Shown one piece after another: positions 44,085 through 55,600 of a stretch of 64,000 nucleotides of DNA. Source of the DNA: Gillisia sp. GTDB taxonomy: Bacteria; Bacteroidota; Bacteroidia; Flavobacteriales; Flavobacteriaceae. Both the position numbers and the translations under genes were made by a program. The notes under the pieces are model-generated. The model was not told the DNA's origin and searched no databases. It saw only the letters and a program-made list of their open reading frames with translations. Every line of letters starts with the position of its first letter. Positions within the stretch are counted from its first letter, which is position 1. The stretch lies in assembly GCA_024635655.1 (NCBI GenBank), contig JAGXIL010000062.1:93023-157022 (forward strand). The letters run 5' to 3'.

Positions 44085-45341
44085 ATGAGAAGCAAATTTT
44101 CTTATTGCCTGCTGTTCACGCTGTTCATAGCTGGTGTAAGTTATAGTCAGGTGAGATCAGAAACTGCTGCTCCTGCATATATTCAAAGTGTGGAACTTAC
44201 AGGGAATTCTTCGGTAACCGGAAATCCTATTGTTGCCCTTGGAGAAACTCTCAGGCTTAAGTTTGACGATATCATAGGTGATGAAGCCGATTATTATTAT
44301 ACTGTGGAACATTTCAACTATGACTGGACACCTTCAGAATTGGTTAAATCTGAATACATATTGGGCTTTGACGATATCAGGATATTTAATTACACCAATT
44401 CCTATAACACCCTTCAGCCTTACACCCATTATGAATTATCCATACCAAATAAGGACACCCAGGGTTTAAAGGTTTCGGGAAATTATATCATAAATGTATT
44501 TAACAACAAGAAAGAACTTGTTTTCTCAAGAAAATTCATGGTATTCCAACCTGTTGCCAGGGTAGGTGTAGAAATAAAAAGATCTCGCGATCTTAACTTC
44601 ATAAACAACAGGCAAATTGTAAACTTTAGTGTAAATTCTCCCGACCTTTTACTGCGCAATCCAGACCAAACGGTTAAAGTAATGATCCTTCAGAATTATG
44701 ATCTAAAATCGGCCATTACAAATATTCCGCCGCAGTACTCATTAGGGAATGAACTTATTTACAGATATGATCAACAAACCTCCTTCTGGGCCGGTAATGA
44801 ATTTTTAAAATTTGACAGTAAGGATCTTCGGGCATCAACTGTAAATATTGGAAAAATTGAATTACACGAGCTGTACCATCATTACTTGTTCACAGACCGA
44901 TCCCGGGATACAGAACCTTATACCTATAATCCCGATATAAACGGGCAATTTGTAATTCGCACCCTGCAGGGAGAGAATCCTGACATTGAAGCGGAATATA
45001 TATGGACTCATTTCTCGCTGCAAAATTTTGACCCCCTGGACGGAGGAGAGATTCATTTGTTTGGTGGTTTTAATAATTTTGAATTGGATGACTCTACCTT
45101 GATGACCTATAATTCTACTTCAGGATTGTATGAAAATGCCCGCTTATTTAAACAGGGATATTATGATTACAAATACATTCTTCTAAGACCCGATGGCTCC
45201 ATAGACCCGGGATTTATAAGCGGAAATTTTTGGAAAACTGAAAATGAGTATCAGGTGATTGTGTACTTCCGGGATCTGGGAGCCCGTTACGATCAAATAA
45301 TAGGCACCGGCAATGCCAGCTCAATTAATATTACCAATTAG
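44085..45341 (+). CDS. Type IX secretion system plug protein (DUF5103)
   Basis: A 418-residue secreted protein with a signal peptide (cut near VSYSQ). It has the flavobacterial DUF5103 layout: an N-terminal beta domain and the YYYTVEHFNYDWTPSEL segment typical of the plug proteins that close the large T9SS translocon (SprA) at the outer membrane. The longer ORF starts at 44049, but the predicted signal and the promoter-like box favour 44085. T9SS exports the giant proteins encoded later in the window, so the function fits. nqrA is divergent. Confidence 0.85.
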   Translation: MRSKFSYCLLFTLFIAGVSYSQVRSETAAPAYIQSVELTGNSSVTGNPIVALGETLRLKFDDIIGDEADYYYTVEHFNYDWTPSELVKSEYILGFDDIRIFNYTNSYNTLQPYTHYELSIPNKDTQGLKVSGNYIINVFNNKKELVFSRKFMVFQPVARVGVEIKRSRDLNFINNRQIVNFSVNSPDLLLRNPDQTVKVMILQNYDLKSAITNIPPQYSLGNELIYRYDQQTSFWAGNEFLKFDSKDLRASTVNIGKIELHELYHHYLFTDRSRDTEPYTYNPDINGQFVIRTLQGENPDIEAEYIWTHFSLQNFDPLDGGEIHLFGGFNNFELDDSTLMTYNSTSGLYENARLFKQGYYDYKYILLRPDGSIDPGFISGNFWKTENEYQVIVYFRDLGARYDQIIGTGNASSINITN

Positions 45342-45366
45342 TTTTAATGTTTTTTAACTGCTGCAA

Positions 45367-46464
45367 ATGAAGAATTTTCGCTCTTCAATGAAATACAGGG
45401 GAACACAATGTTTGAACTGCGAGCATTCGCTGGACAAAAGTGATCAATATTGCCCAAACTGCGGACAGGTTAACAGTACAAAAAAGCTTTCTTTTTCAGA
45501 TTTTTTTAATGAATTTTTTGCAGGTTTATTCGCATATGATTCAAGGATTAGAAGAACATTTAATACGCTCCTTTTCCATCCCGGAAAGATTTCAAGGGAT
45601 TATATCAAGGGGAAGAGAATGCGCTATGCCAACCCTTTCCGGTTCTATCTCAGCGCCTCCATTATCTTTTTTATTTTATGGAATTTCACAAACAGCTTTG
45701 AAGGCTTTACCACCGGTTTAGATACAGGTTCTGTAGATAATGAAGAATTAACCGGGGAACAACTTGAAGACCTGAGACGGGATCTTCAGAAGATACCAAC
45801 AATAGATTCCTCTCCAATTCCTGTAGATTCGGTATTGCTCAACAGGATGGATAACAGGAGTAAAAGCTATCAGGACTTTTATGTATCCGAGGATAAAATG
45901 GACAGCTTAGGTCTGTTGAATTCATTTACGCAACAGGTGAAATTATATGATAAATTTTACAAAGAAACCAACATTCAGGATCCTGTTCAGGCTGTGGACA
46001 GTTTATCTCATGAAAATTCTACATATAACGAATGGTTGTACAGCAAAGTAGTAGATTTTAATTTTGTTAAAAGTAATCCCAAAATATTCTTTGATTATTT
46101 TTTAAGCAAGTTGCCCTTTATCATATTCTTTTACTTACCTGTTTTTGCCCTCTTTATATGGTTGCTTTATATACGCAGGCCTTTTAATTATATGGAACAT
46201 CTCATTTTCACTTTTCATATCCAAACTACCTTCTTTGTTCTAATGGGTTTTTCAATGCTTTTGGATTTTATTTTTAGAACAGATATGCTCACGGGAATTA
46301 TGATAATAGTATTTCTGTTTTACCTTTATAAAGCGATGCGTAATTTTTATTTACAGGGAAGATTTAAAAGCCTTGTTAAATTTATTTTACTGAATGTAAT
46401 ATTTCTTATTTTAGCAATCATTGCGACCATTTTTTCTCTAATGGCCTCTTTTGCAATTTATTAA
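45367..46464 (+). CDS. DUF3667 zinc-ribbon membrane protein
   Basis: A 365-residue protein. Residues ~15-40 hold a zinc ribbon (CLNCEHSLDKSDQYCPNC), followed by the DUF3667 core with FFNEFFAGLFAYDSRI and KGKRMRYANPFRFYLSASIIFF, then an acidic linker and about three C-terminal membrane helices (LPFIIFFYLPVFALFIWLL and others). Function unknown; related proteins are common in Flavobacteriia. It starts 25 bp after the plug gene and ends 3 bp before apaG, so a three-gene unit is plausible. The N-terminal 8 residues may not be used if MKYRGT is the real start. Confidence 0.83.
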   Translation: MKNFRSSMKYRGTQCLNCEHSLDKSDQYCPNCGQVNSTKKLSFSDFFNEFFAGLFAYDSRIRRTFNTLLFHPGKISRDYIKGKRMRYANPFRFYLSASIIFFILWNFTNSFEGFTTGLDTGSVDNEELTGEQLEDLRRDLQKIPTIDSSPIPVDSVLLNRMDNRSKSYQDFYVSEDKMDSLGLLNSFTQQVKLYDKFYKETNIQDPVQAVDSLSHENSTYNEWLYSKVVDFNFVKSNPKIFFDYFLSKLPFIIFFYLPVFALFIWLLYIRRPFNYMEHLIFTFHIQTTFFVLMGFSMLLDFIFRTDMLTGIMIIVFLFYLYKAMRNFYLQGRFKSLVKFILLNVIFLILAIIATIFSLMASFAIY

Positions 46465-46467
46465 GAT

Positions 46468-46854
46468 ATGATACAACAGGTAACCAGCGGCATTAAGATT
46501 TCGGTAGAAACCAGCTTTGAAGGTTCATTTTATAAGAATCATAAAATCACTTTTGCCTTTGGATATCTTATTACCATAGAAAATCAAGGCAAGGATTCTG
46601 TACAGCTTACCTCCAGGTTCTGGAAAATAAAAGACGCTTTAAATAAAACAGAAATTGTGCAGGGAGAAGGAGTCATTGGTCAAAAACCTGTTTTGAAACC
46701 TGGAGAATCTCATTCCTATAGAAGTGGATGCCTGTTAACATCTCCCTTCGGATCAATGAGAGGGTATTATAACATGATCAATTTTGCTTCCTCAAAAAAA
46801 TTTAAGGTCACTATTCCATCTTTTAAGCTCAGCGCACCATATGCACTCAACTAA
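46468..46854 (+). CDS. apaG: ApaG-domain protein
   Basis: A 128-residue beta-sandwich protein of the ApaG family. The strand pattern VTSGIKISVETSFE, then YLITIENQGKDSVQL and the loop segment GPL-like SHSYRSGCLLTSPFGSMRGYY match the family. ApaG is linked to Co2+ resistance and Mg2+ efflux in E. coli; its mechanism is unknown. The gene starts 3 bp after the DUF3667 gene and ends 3 bp before the convergent NRDE stop. Confidence 0.88.
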   Translation: MIQQVTSGIKISVETSFEGSFYKNHKITFAFGYLITIENQGKDSVQLTSRFWKIKDALNKTEIVQGEGVIGQKPVLKPGESHSYRSGCLLTSPFGSMRGYYNMINFASSKKFKVTIPSFKLSAPYALN

Positions 46855-46857
46855 AAT

Positions 46858-47583
46858 TTACTCATACCAGGTATTTGGAATACTTTCCCTGTAAATATTT
46901 GATGTAAATAGATCTTCATAAGTAAAGCAAGTGCTGTCTTTGTTTTTTACTACCTGAGAAATACTTTGTGTTTTCACATAACCACGGTCCATAATTACAT
47001 CTACATGTCCATTACCTATTCCCCCGTTATGGTGGAATTGCCAGACATTTTCAGGAGAAATACTTCCCTTTTCCTGAAATTCCTTAAACCAGTTTTCTCT
47101 CAATTTCTTCATTTCCGGATCATATAAAGGAGAAGAAGACCAAAGGTGGTAAGTTTTATCAAGTTCCCTAATGTGTTTTTGGATCCCATCCCATACATAC
47201 TCTATAAAACGAAGCTCGTGTTTCCAGGCTACAAGAATTATTGTAAAAGGTTCAATACCTTCTAAATCAAAAGTTTCTATGGCCAGATCAAGATCAACTG
47301 CAGTAAGAAAGTTTTTGAGAACTACTCCCCTGCTCAATCTATACGGAGCTTTCCTCACATGATTTACGAAACCTCCATTTAACAGGCAAATTAACCGGGA
47401 TTGGCAACTTAATCCTATCCAGCTTCCGCCACCTTCTTTATCTTTAGGATAAAACAGCTCTACCCCTTCTTCAATGTAAAATTTAGGAGGTATTGCTATT
47501 CGGTTAGCAGCTTCATCTCTGTTTGAGGTGAGCACAAAACCTTTGTCTTCCTTTTCTAACGACACTAATGTAACTGTACACAT
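46858..47583 (-). CDS. NRDE/TANGO2-family protein
   Basis: A 241-residue protein of the NRDE (TANGO2) family. It starts MCTVTLVSLE with the conserved cysteine at position 2 (Ntn-hydrolase-like nucleophile) and has the name motif in TSNRDEAANR. In eukaryotes the family affects membrane and coenzyme A-related trafficking; in bacteria it is uncharacterised. The gene converges on apaG and has divergent pruA upstream. Confidence 0.9.
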   Translation of the reverse strand: MCTVTLVSLEKEDKGFVLTSNRDEAANRIAIPPKFYIEEGVELFYPKDKEGGGSWIGLSCQSRLICLLNGGFVNHVRKAPYRLSRGVVLKNFLTAVDLDLAIETFDLEGIEPFTIILVAWKHELRFIEYVWDGIQKHIRELDKTYHLWSSSPLYDPEMKKLRENWFKEFQEKGSISPENVWQFHHNGGIGNGHVDVIMDRGYVKTQSISQVVKNKDSTCFTYEDLFTSNIYRESIPNTWYE

Positions 47584-47675
47584 TTGTATGGGAGATTACT
47601 AAAAGTACAACTTACGAAAAAATTCCCGGGTTGGAAACGCCCGCAATACGGTCAGGTTAAGTCGGTTAATTTTTT

Positions 47676-47683
47676 TACCTTTA
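47676..47683 (+). promoter_or_regulatory. -7-like element upstream of pruA
   Basis: TACCTTTA fits TAnnTTTA, 39 nt before the ATG at 47723. The distance is longer than for the other genes, and no clear -33 element is present. Confidence 0.3.
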
Positions 47684-47722
47684 CTCTTCTTAAAATTTAA
47701 AAATAAATAACAAAAAATAATT

Positions 47723-49351
47723 ATGGGAAAAGGTTTTTTTCAAGTTCCTACAGCGGTTAATGAGCCTATAAAATCATACGCTCCGGGAACTCCTGAAAGG
47801 GAAGAAGTATTGGCTACTTACAAACAAATGTATAAAACTAAAATGGACGTGCCACTTTATATTGGTTCAGAAGAAATTAGGACCGGAGAGACCATGACCA
47901 TGCACCCTCCCCATGATCATAAACACGATCTTGGAGTTTTTCATCTTGCCCAAAAAGACCATATTGAAAAAGCAATCCAAAGTGCTCTTGATGCTAAGGC
48001 AAAATGGGCAGCTTTGCCCTGGGAACAACGTGCTGCAGTTTTTCTTAAAGCAGCAGATTTGATTGCCGGGCCATACAGATACAGAATAAACGCTGCAACC
48101 ATGATCGGGCAGTCCAAAAATATTTTTCAGGCTGAAATAGACGCGGCATGTGAGCTTATTGATTTTCTGCGCTTCAATGTAGAATATATGGCACAAATTT
48201 ATGAGGAACAACCGGAATCTTCTGAGGGTGTTTGGAACCGCCTTGAGTACCGCCCGCTTGAAGGTTTTGTGTATGCCATTTCCCCTTTCAATTTTACAGC
48301 TATTGCCGGAAATTTACCGGCCAGCGCTGCCTTAATGGGTAATACCGTAGTTTGGAAACCCAGTGACAGCCAGGTATATTCCGCACAGGTAATTATGGAA
48401 ATATTCCAGGAAGCCGGAGTACCGGACGGGGTAATAAATATGGTTATGGGAGATCCTGAAATGATTACCAACACCATTTTAGCACATCCGGATTTTACCG
48501 GAGTACATTTTACGGGAAGCACTCACGTATTTAAAGGGATTTGGTCGAAAATAGGGAACAATATAAATACTTATAAAACCTACCCACGAATTGTTGGAGA
48601 AACAGGAGGTAAAGATTTTATTGTAGCACATCCTACCGCAAAAGCAAAACAGGTAGCAACAGCTATCACAAGAGGCGCCTTTGAATTCCAGGGCCAAAAA
48701 TGTAGTGCTGCTTCAAGAGCCTATATTCCACAAAGCCTTTGGGAAGACGTAAAAAAATATGTCATAGAAGATGTGAAATCCTTTAAAATGGGATCTCCTG
48801 AAGATATGTCAAATTTTATTACTGCCGTTATTCACGAAGGATCTTTTGACAAACTGGCCGGGTATCTTGACCGGGTAAAAGAAGATCAAGATGCAGAGAT
48901 CATTGTAGGAGGAAACTATGATAAATCGAAAGGATATTTTATAGAACCCACAGTGATATTAACCACAGATCCTAATTATACCACCATGTGTGAGGAATTA
49001 TTCGGGCCTGTAATGACAGTATATGTTTACGAAGATAATAATTGGGAAGACACTCTGAAACTGGTAGATGAAACCGGGATTTACGGATTGACCGGAGCAA
49101 TTTTAGCCGGAGACCGTTATGCAGCTGCCCAGGCTACTGAAATACTTCAGAATGCCGCAGGTAACTTCTATATTAATGATAAACCAACGGGAGCCGTGGT
49201 AGGACAACAACCATTTGGAGGTGCAAGAGCCAGTGGAACAAATGACAAAGCCGGTTCAAAATTGAACTTATTGCGTTGGGTATCTCCAAGGCTTATAAAA
49301 GAAACCTTTGTAACCCCTACAGATTACAGGTATCCGTTTTTAGGAGAATAA
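47723..49351 (+). CDS. pruA: L-glutamate gamma-semialdehyde (1-pyrroline-5-carboxylate) dehydrogenase
   Basis: Oxidises glutamate semialdehyde to glutamate with NAD+ in proline catabolism. The 542-residue length is that of the stand-alone enzyme. The ALDH catalytic residues are visible: the glutamate in VGETGGKDF and the cysteine in GQKCSAASRAYIP, with IVHPD-like tail segment GGARASGTNDKAGS matching the P5CDH group. No proline dehydrogenase is next to it, so the partner is elsewhere. A strong terminator follows. Confidence 0.95.
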   Translation: MGKGFFQVPTAVNEPIKSYAPGTPEREEVLATYKQMYKTKMDVPLYIGSEEIRTGETMTMHPPHDHKHDLGVFHLAQKDHIEKAIQSALDAKAKWAALPWEQRAAVFLKAADLIAGPYRYRINAATMIGQSKNIFQAEIDAACELIDFLRFNVEYMAQIYEEQPESSEGVWNRLEYRPLEGFVYAISPFNFTAIAGNLPASAALMGNTVVWKPSDSQVYSAQVIMEIFQEAGVPDGVINMVMGDPEMITNTILAHPDFTGVHFTGSTHVFKGIWSKIGNNINTYKTYPRIVGETGGKDFIVAHPTAKAKQVATAITRGAFEFQGQKCSAASRAYIPQSLWEDVKKYVIEDVKSFKMGSPEDMSNFITAVIHEGSFDKLAGYLDRVKEDQDAEIIVGGNYDKSKGYFIEPTVILTTDPNYTTMCEELFGPVMTVYVYEDNNWEDTLKLVDETGIYGLTGAILAGDRYAAAQATEILQNAAGNFYINDKPTGAVVGQQPFGGARASGTNDKAGSKLNLLRWVSPRLIKETFVTPTDYRYPFLGE

Positions 49352-49654
49352 GATCCTCAAAAACATCCTTTTAAGCCACAGACAGATTTGTTTGTGGCTT
49401 TTTTTATTGTTGCCCTTTAAAAATTTTTTAAGAAAATATTTGTAGTAAAAAACGGTTTTTTTAAATCTTTTTTTAGTGCTAAAAAGAATACATTACCATT
49501 TGAACGAATATCTATGCACTTCAACGAAAGAAATCTAAAAATACCTTAAATACCTATACTTTAGACTGTTAATTGGTCTCCCCAGATCAAATAACCCTTA
49601 ACCGTCTTCAATTCTCCCCCACGTCTATTTGAAGCATAAACAAATTAACTGACT
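49352..49654. other. Intergenic region between pruA and a giant secreted protein
   Basis: About 300 bp with the pruA terminator at its left end. Towards its right end TCTATTTG (49624-49631) is one base away from the -7 consensus and lies 23 nt before the ATG at 49655, a weak promoter candidate. Nothing else was recognised. Confidence 0.4.
49373..49407 (+). terminator. Rho-independent terminator after pruA
   Basis: Inverted repeat AAGCCACA / TGTGGCTT (arms 49373-49380 and 49393-49400) followed by a T-run, 21 bp after the stop. Confidence 0.8.
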
Positions 49655-52600
49655 ATGGAAAAAAAACTACTTTCTGTACTCTTATTGGTTTTTATATTTT
49701 TCTTGAGCTCGTGGAGTGGGTTTGGGCAGTGTCCTACGTCTGTTAATGTTTCTGCTGATCCCGGCACCACGGTTTGTGCTGGAACAAATGTAACTTTTAC
49801 TGCAAACATTTCCGGAGGAACAGATCCCCAGTATCAATGGCAAATTGACCAATCCAATGTTTCCGGAGAAACCTCCTCGAATTTCACAACCAATTCCTTA
49901 ACTAATGGACAAAAGGTACGGGTTGTTATAACTTCAGGAACACAGGATGATGATTGTTCTAAGCCAAGTAGCGAAATTACTATGACTGTGAACCCGGTTC
50001 GAACACCTACCGTTTCTGTTACTGCCAATAAAACTTCACTTTGTTCCGGAGAAAGCATCACCTTTTCAGCTTCAAATACCCATGGTGGAAATTCTCCGCA
50101 ATACGAATGGTTTGTTAATAACAGCACGACAATATCTCAAACAGGCCAATCAGTTACTTTTTCTTCTGCAGAATTTAATGAAGGGCAAAATACGGTGCGG
50201 GTAAGATTGACCAGCAGCCACGACTGTGTTACCTCCGACACAGCAGAAACAACCTCCTCTCCTTTTACTTTAAAACCCGATGCCAGCATAGCAGCAACCA
50301 CTTCAACAGAAATTGAGAGTTGTATAAATACTACAATTTCGCCTATAAAATTTGACATTGGAGGTGGCGGGACCGGAGCTACAGTTTCCGGTTTACCTCC
50401 GGGAGTCACAGGCTCTTTTTCAAACGGAGTTTATACCATTAGCGGCTCTCCTACTTCGGCGGGATCTTTTGGCTTCACAGTAAATACTACCGGGACCTGT
50501 GCCCAAACCTCGGCCTCAGGAACAATTGAGGTGAACCCGGACGCAACATTATCTTTGACATCTAATAATAACAACCAAACCGTCTGTGCCGCGGGCGGAG
50601 TTGAAGGTGCAGAAATAGCTCCTATCACCTACTCCATAGGAGAAACGGGAACGGGAGCAAGCGTTACCGGATTACCTACCGGTATTTCAGGATCATATAT
50701 TAATGGCACTTTTACTATCAGTGGGTCAAGCTCTGAAACCGGTACTCATAATTTTTCTGTTACAGCTACAGGTACTTGTGGACCTTCATCTGCTTTAACG
50801 GGTTCTATTATTATTACGGGGAATTTGAAACCTACCGTTACTATAACTTCCAGTGAGTCTGAAAATGAAATATGTGAGGGAACGGAGGTTACTTTTACTG
50901 CTACATCAACTAACGGTGGTTCTTCACCAGCTTATCAATGGCAGATAAATGGTGATAATGTCGGTACTAACAGTAACACTTTTACAACTTCTTCCTTAAC
51001 CGATGGACAGATTGTTACAGTTGTTATGACATCAAATGAAACCTGTAGAACTGAAAACACGGCTACAAGTAACGGAATTAGCACTAAAGTTAATCCAAAC
51101 CTGGAACCTTCTGTTACCATTGAACCTACCGACACAGACTTTTGCGCTGGAGACGAAGTTTCATATAAGGCAATCCCCGTTAATGGGGGGCCTTCCCCTG
51201 TTTATCAATGGAAAGTTGGATCAACGGTCGTCGGCTCAGGAGAGACTTTTACTTCTTCAACTTTAACAAATGGTCAATCCATTACCGTTACTCTTACTTC
51301 CAGCGAAACTTGTGTTACCACTTCAACGGCTGTTAGTGAACCAGTTGTTACATCTGTCAATGAAAATCTTGTACCTTCTGTTACCATAGAATCCAATGAC
51401 GAAAACAATACCATATGCTCCGGAGGCAGCATAACTTTTACCGCGACTACTGTTAACGGAGGTGATTCCCCTTCCCATCAATGGAAAGTGGATGGCACTA
51501 ATGCTGGCACTAACAGCCCCACATTTACTTCCAATACGATAACAAATGGACAGGTAGTCAGTGTGGTTTTAACTTCAAATGAAGAATGCCTTGCAGAAAA
51601 TGATGTGGTTAGTAACGCAATAGAGGTCAAAGTGGATCAGGATATCCGAGGAATGGATTTAGGCTGGGATAATTCTAATTCAGCTTTTAATCCCACAGCT
51701 ATTTGTCCTGTAGTATCCAATCTAGTTTATAAGGTACAGCATTTGGAAGGAGCTACTTCTTACTTCTGGACCTTTCCCTCTGGATGGAACATCACTTCAG
51801 ATCCTACCTCAAATGAAGTCAGCGTTACCGCCACAGCTTCTGCACAAGGAGGAACAGTAAAGGTTAAAGCATTATCTGAATGTGGTTCTTCAAATGAATT
51901 AATTTCTCCTCAAATAACTACAGGAACTGTGGTTTATGTCGAAGCCGGACCAGATCAAACCGTATGTCCCGGAACTGCTGAAATAAATTTAGCAGGAGAA
52001 ATTGGAGGAGTAATTAGCCAGAAGAAGGATTGGAACTGGAGCGATAATGGAGCTGGGGGTAGCTTTAAAAATAACCAGGGGAGTGATATTAAAGGCATTT
52101 ATACTATCCCTACATCCCTAAGAAACGGGGGTACAATCTCAATAACCATTACCTCCATAGATCCACCGGGAACCTGTGGAGCAAAATCTGACAGTATGAT
52201 TTTGACTATAGATTCTGCTGCTTCCATCACTGACGCTACTTATAAAACCCAAACCGTCTGCGTTGATTCTGCAATTCAAGATATTTCATTTAATGTTGCA
52301 GGTGCGGGTAAAGGAGCGGAGGCAACAGGGTTACCTGCCGGAATTACAGGAAGTTTTGCAGAAGGTATCTTCACATTAACCGGCACTCCCACTGAAGCGG
52401 GTACTTTTAATTATACAGTAACTACTACAGGAGAATGTACTAACGCAACAAGAACCGGAACTCTTACTGTAAACCCCAGACCTACTTTCACTCAACCGGA
52501 GGAGGTATTTGTTTGTGCAGGAAGTGAAACTTCTTTGATAAGCTTTAGTGGGAGCAGTGTCTCAGGTACTACTTTCGAATGGACTAATGATAATACTTCT

Positions 52601-55600
52601 ATTGGACTTGCTGCATCAGGGACAGGAAATATTAATAGCTTTACTGCCAATAATTCTACTAATGAACCTCTGGTTGCTAATATAAGTGTAACACCTATTG
52701 CAAATAATTGCGATGGAACCAGCCAGGAATTTCAAATTACTGTCTATCCTACAACTACTTTAACTAAACCAGAAGATCTTACTGTTTGTAATGGAGAAAA
52801 TATCGGAGAGATTGCTTTTGATGGTAGTAATGTTTCAGGAACAACATACAAATGGAGCAATTCTAATCCTTCTATTGGCTTAGATGCCGAAGGAACCGGG
52901 AATATTTCTTCCTTTACAGCTACTAATACCACCAATGCACCTATAGATGCCACCATCACTGTAACTCCCGTTGCAAATGGATGTGACGGTACACCTGAAG
53001 AATTTAAAATAACGGTAAACCCCACCCCTGCTTTTACAGCACCTGAAAATATTGTGGTTTGTAATGGCGAAGATTTTTCTCAACTGGATTTCACCGGAGC
53101 AACTGCTTCAGGAACTACTTATAACTGGACAAATAGCAATACCGAAATAGGGCTTGCTTCTAGCGCAACAGAGACTGGTTTTCTACCTTCCTTTACTGCG
53201 GTTAATAATGGTAATGAGCCCATTAATGCTACGATAACAGTAATACCTTCTGCCAATGAATGTGCAGGGGAACCAGTAATTTTTGGAATTACTGTTAATC
53301 CGACAAATGAAGTTAATAACATTGAGGATATTGTAATTTGTAACGGGGAGGATTTCTCGGAAATTGTTCTTTCTTCTAATGTAGCGGGAACTTCATATTC
53401 CTGGTCGAATTCCAATTCCGGGATTGGTTTGCCTGAAACAGGTACCGGGAATATCCCGGCTTTTTCTGCTGAAAATAATACAGAAGCAGCAATTACTGCT
53501 ACAATTACCGTCACACCTACTGCTAACGAATGTGAAGGCAATCCATTCTCATTTGATGTTATTGTTAATCCTAACGCAACTGTTGATGCCGGACCAGATC
53601 AAACTATTTGTTCAAGCGGAGTTGCCACCATGGCCGCAGTGTTGGGTGGAGGTGCTTCTGAAGGCACCTGGACTACCAGTGGCTCAGGTACTTTTACCAA
53701 CAATAATATAAATTCAGACTACACACCAAGTGATTCTGACATCCTGAATGGTTCAGTAATTTTAACTTACACCTCAAATGATCCTGAAGGACCTTGTGGA
53801 ACTGCATCAGATACTATGGAATTGTTTTTAAATGAAGAAGCACTCATTACGACCCAACCTGAAAATTTAGGCCTTTGTTCTACAGAACCCTCTGAATTAA
53901 CAGTTATTGCTAGTGGAGACAACTTAACTTATGAATGGAGAAGGACCGATGGTGTAAATATTTCTAATTCAAATGGAATCTACTCTTCCACCCTATCCTT
54001 TAATAACACAACCTCAACCCATGCAGGAGAATATTACGTTATTGTAAGAGGAGAAGACACTTGCGGTGAAGTAGAATCTGAAAGGGTGACAATAAACGTA
54101 GATGAAAATATAATTATTAACGAACCCACGGATGAAATCCCAATTTGTGGTGATGGTTTTTCTCAAGCAGATATGAAGGTTATAGCCCATGCAGGAGATT
54201 CTCCTCTTACCTTCGTTTGGTACAAAGATGGAGTTCCGGTTGATGATTCTGATTCAAAAATAACCATTACCGGGCCTACATTGGCCAACGGTAAATATGA
54301 GGGGACCCTTAATATTAATGGAGTGACAGTTGATTACAACGGCGATTATTATGTTGAGATTACAGGCCCGGAGGAATTTACATGCTCTACAGCAGTAACA
54401 AATCCGTTCCAAGTACGGCTTAAAGAAATGCCCGCATTACCCGAAGTAGAGGACTTGGTGGTTTGTCAAAATGAAACTCCCGAAACATTTACCGTTACTA
54501 CAGGTACAGACCTTAAATGGTATCTAAATGAAGATGATACAGAATTTATTGTAAACGAAGCAGGCCAGTCAGCAGCTCCTGTTCCATCCACAGATGTTCC
54601 CGGTGATTTTTACTTTTGGGTTACCCAACAACCTGAAGCTTGTGAAAGCGAAAAGGTACAGGTGAAGGTAACTGTTCAACCTAAACCAGAAACTCCTACA
54701 TTAACTGCAGAAGAAGCAACAGTGGAATATTGCTTAGGGGAAATTGCAACACCTTTAACAGCCACTGGCACAGATGGCTCTAGTTTAAATTGGTATGATT
54801 CGGAAACAGGAGAAGCGTTAACATCTGCTCCTGAACCCACTACTGAAAATCCAGGAGTAACTACCTATTGGGTAAGTCAAACTCCTGTCGACGGATTAGG
54901 TTGTGAAAGTGACCGCGCAGAAATAACTGTAACAGTTTTTGCACTTCCGGAAGTTACTGCTTCTGTTGAAGAAAGCATCATTTGTAAAGGAAGTCCTGCT
55001 GAGTTATCTGCTTCCGGAGGGGTTTCTTACATCTGGTATGATGGCGAAGATATAATTGGTACTGAAGCTTCCATTTCTCATACACCTGCTGATGCAGGAG
55101 ATTACACTTTCACAGTCGTAGTTACGGATACCAATAATTGTGAAAATACAGCAAGTTTAGATGTACAGGTAGATGAAAACACAGTTGCCGGTACTATTTC
55201 AGGTCAGGAAAGTGTTTGTATTAGCTCTCCTTCAGGTTCTTTTATTCTTGAAGGGAACACCGGAGATATTCAACGCTGGGAATCATCTACCGACAATGGA
55301 TCAACCTGGACAGATATTGCCAATACTTCATCTACGTTTCAATTCACTGATCTTACCACCCCTACAATTTTCAGGGCAGTGGTCAAAAATGGGGTTTGTG
55401 ATGAAATGCATTCAAATGAAATTGAAGTTACAATAGATCTTTTACCTGTTGGAGGAGAACTTTCCTTTGACGGCAATGGAAGAGTATTTGTCATTTGTGA
55501 AAATCCTGTCGGTAATTATGCTGTGGATTTAAATTTGACCGGAATAGAAGGAGAGGTTGTTAGATGGGGATACAGAAATTGGGATGCTACCGGTTATACT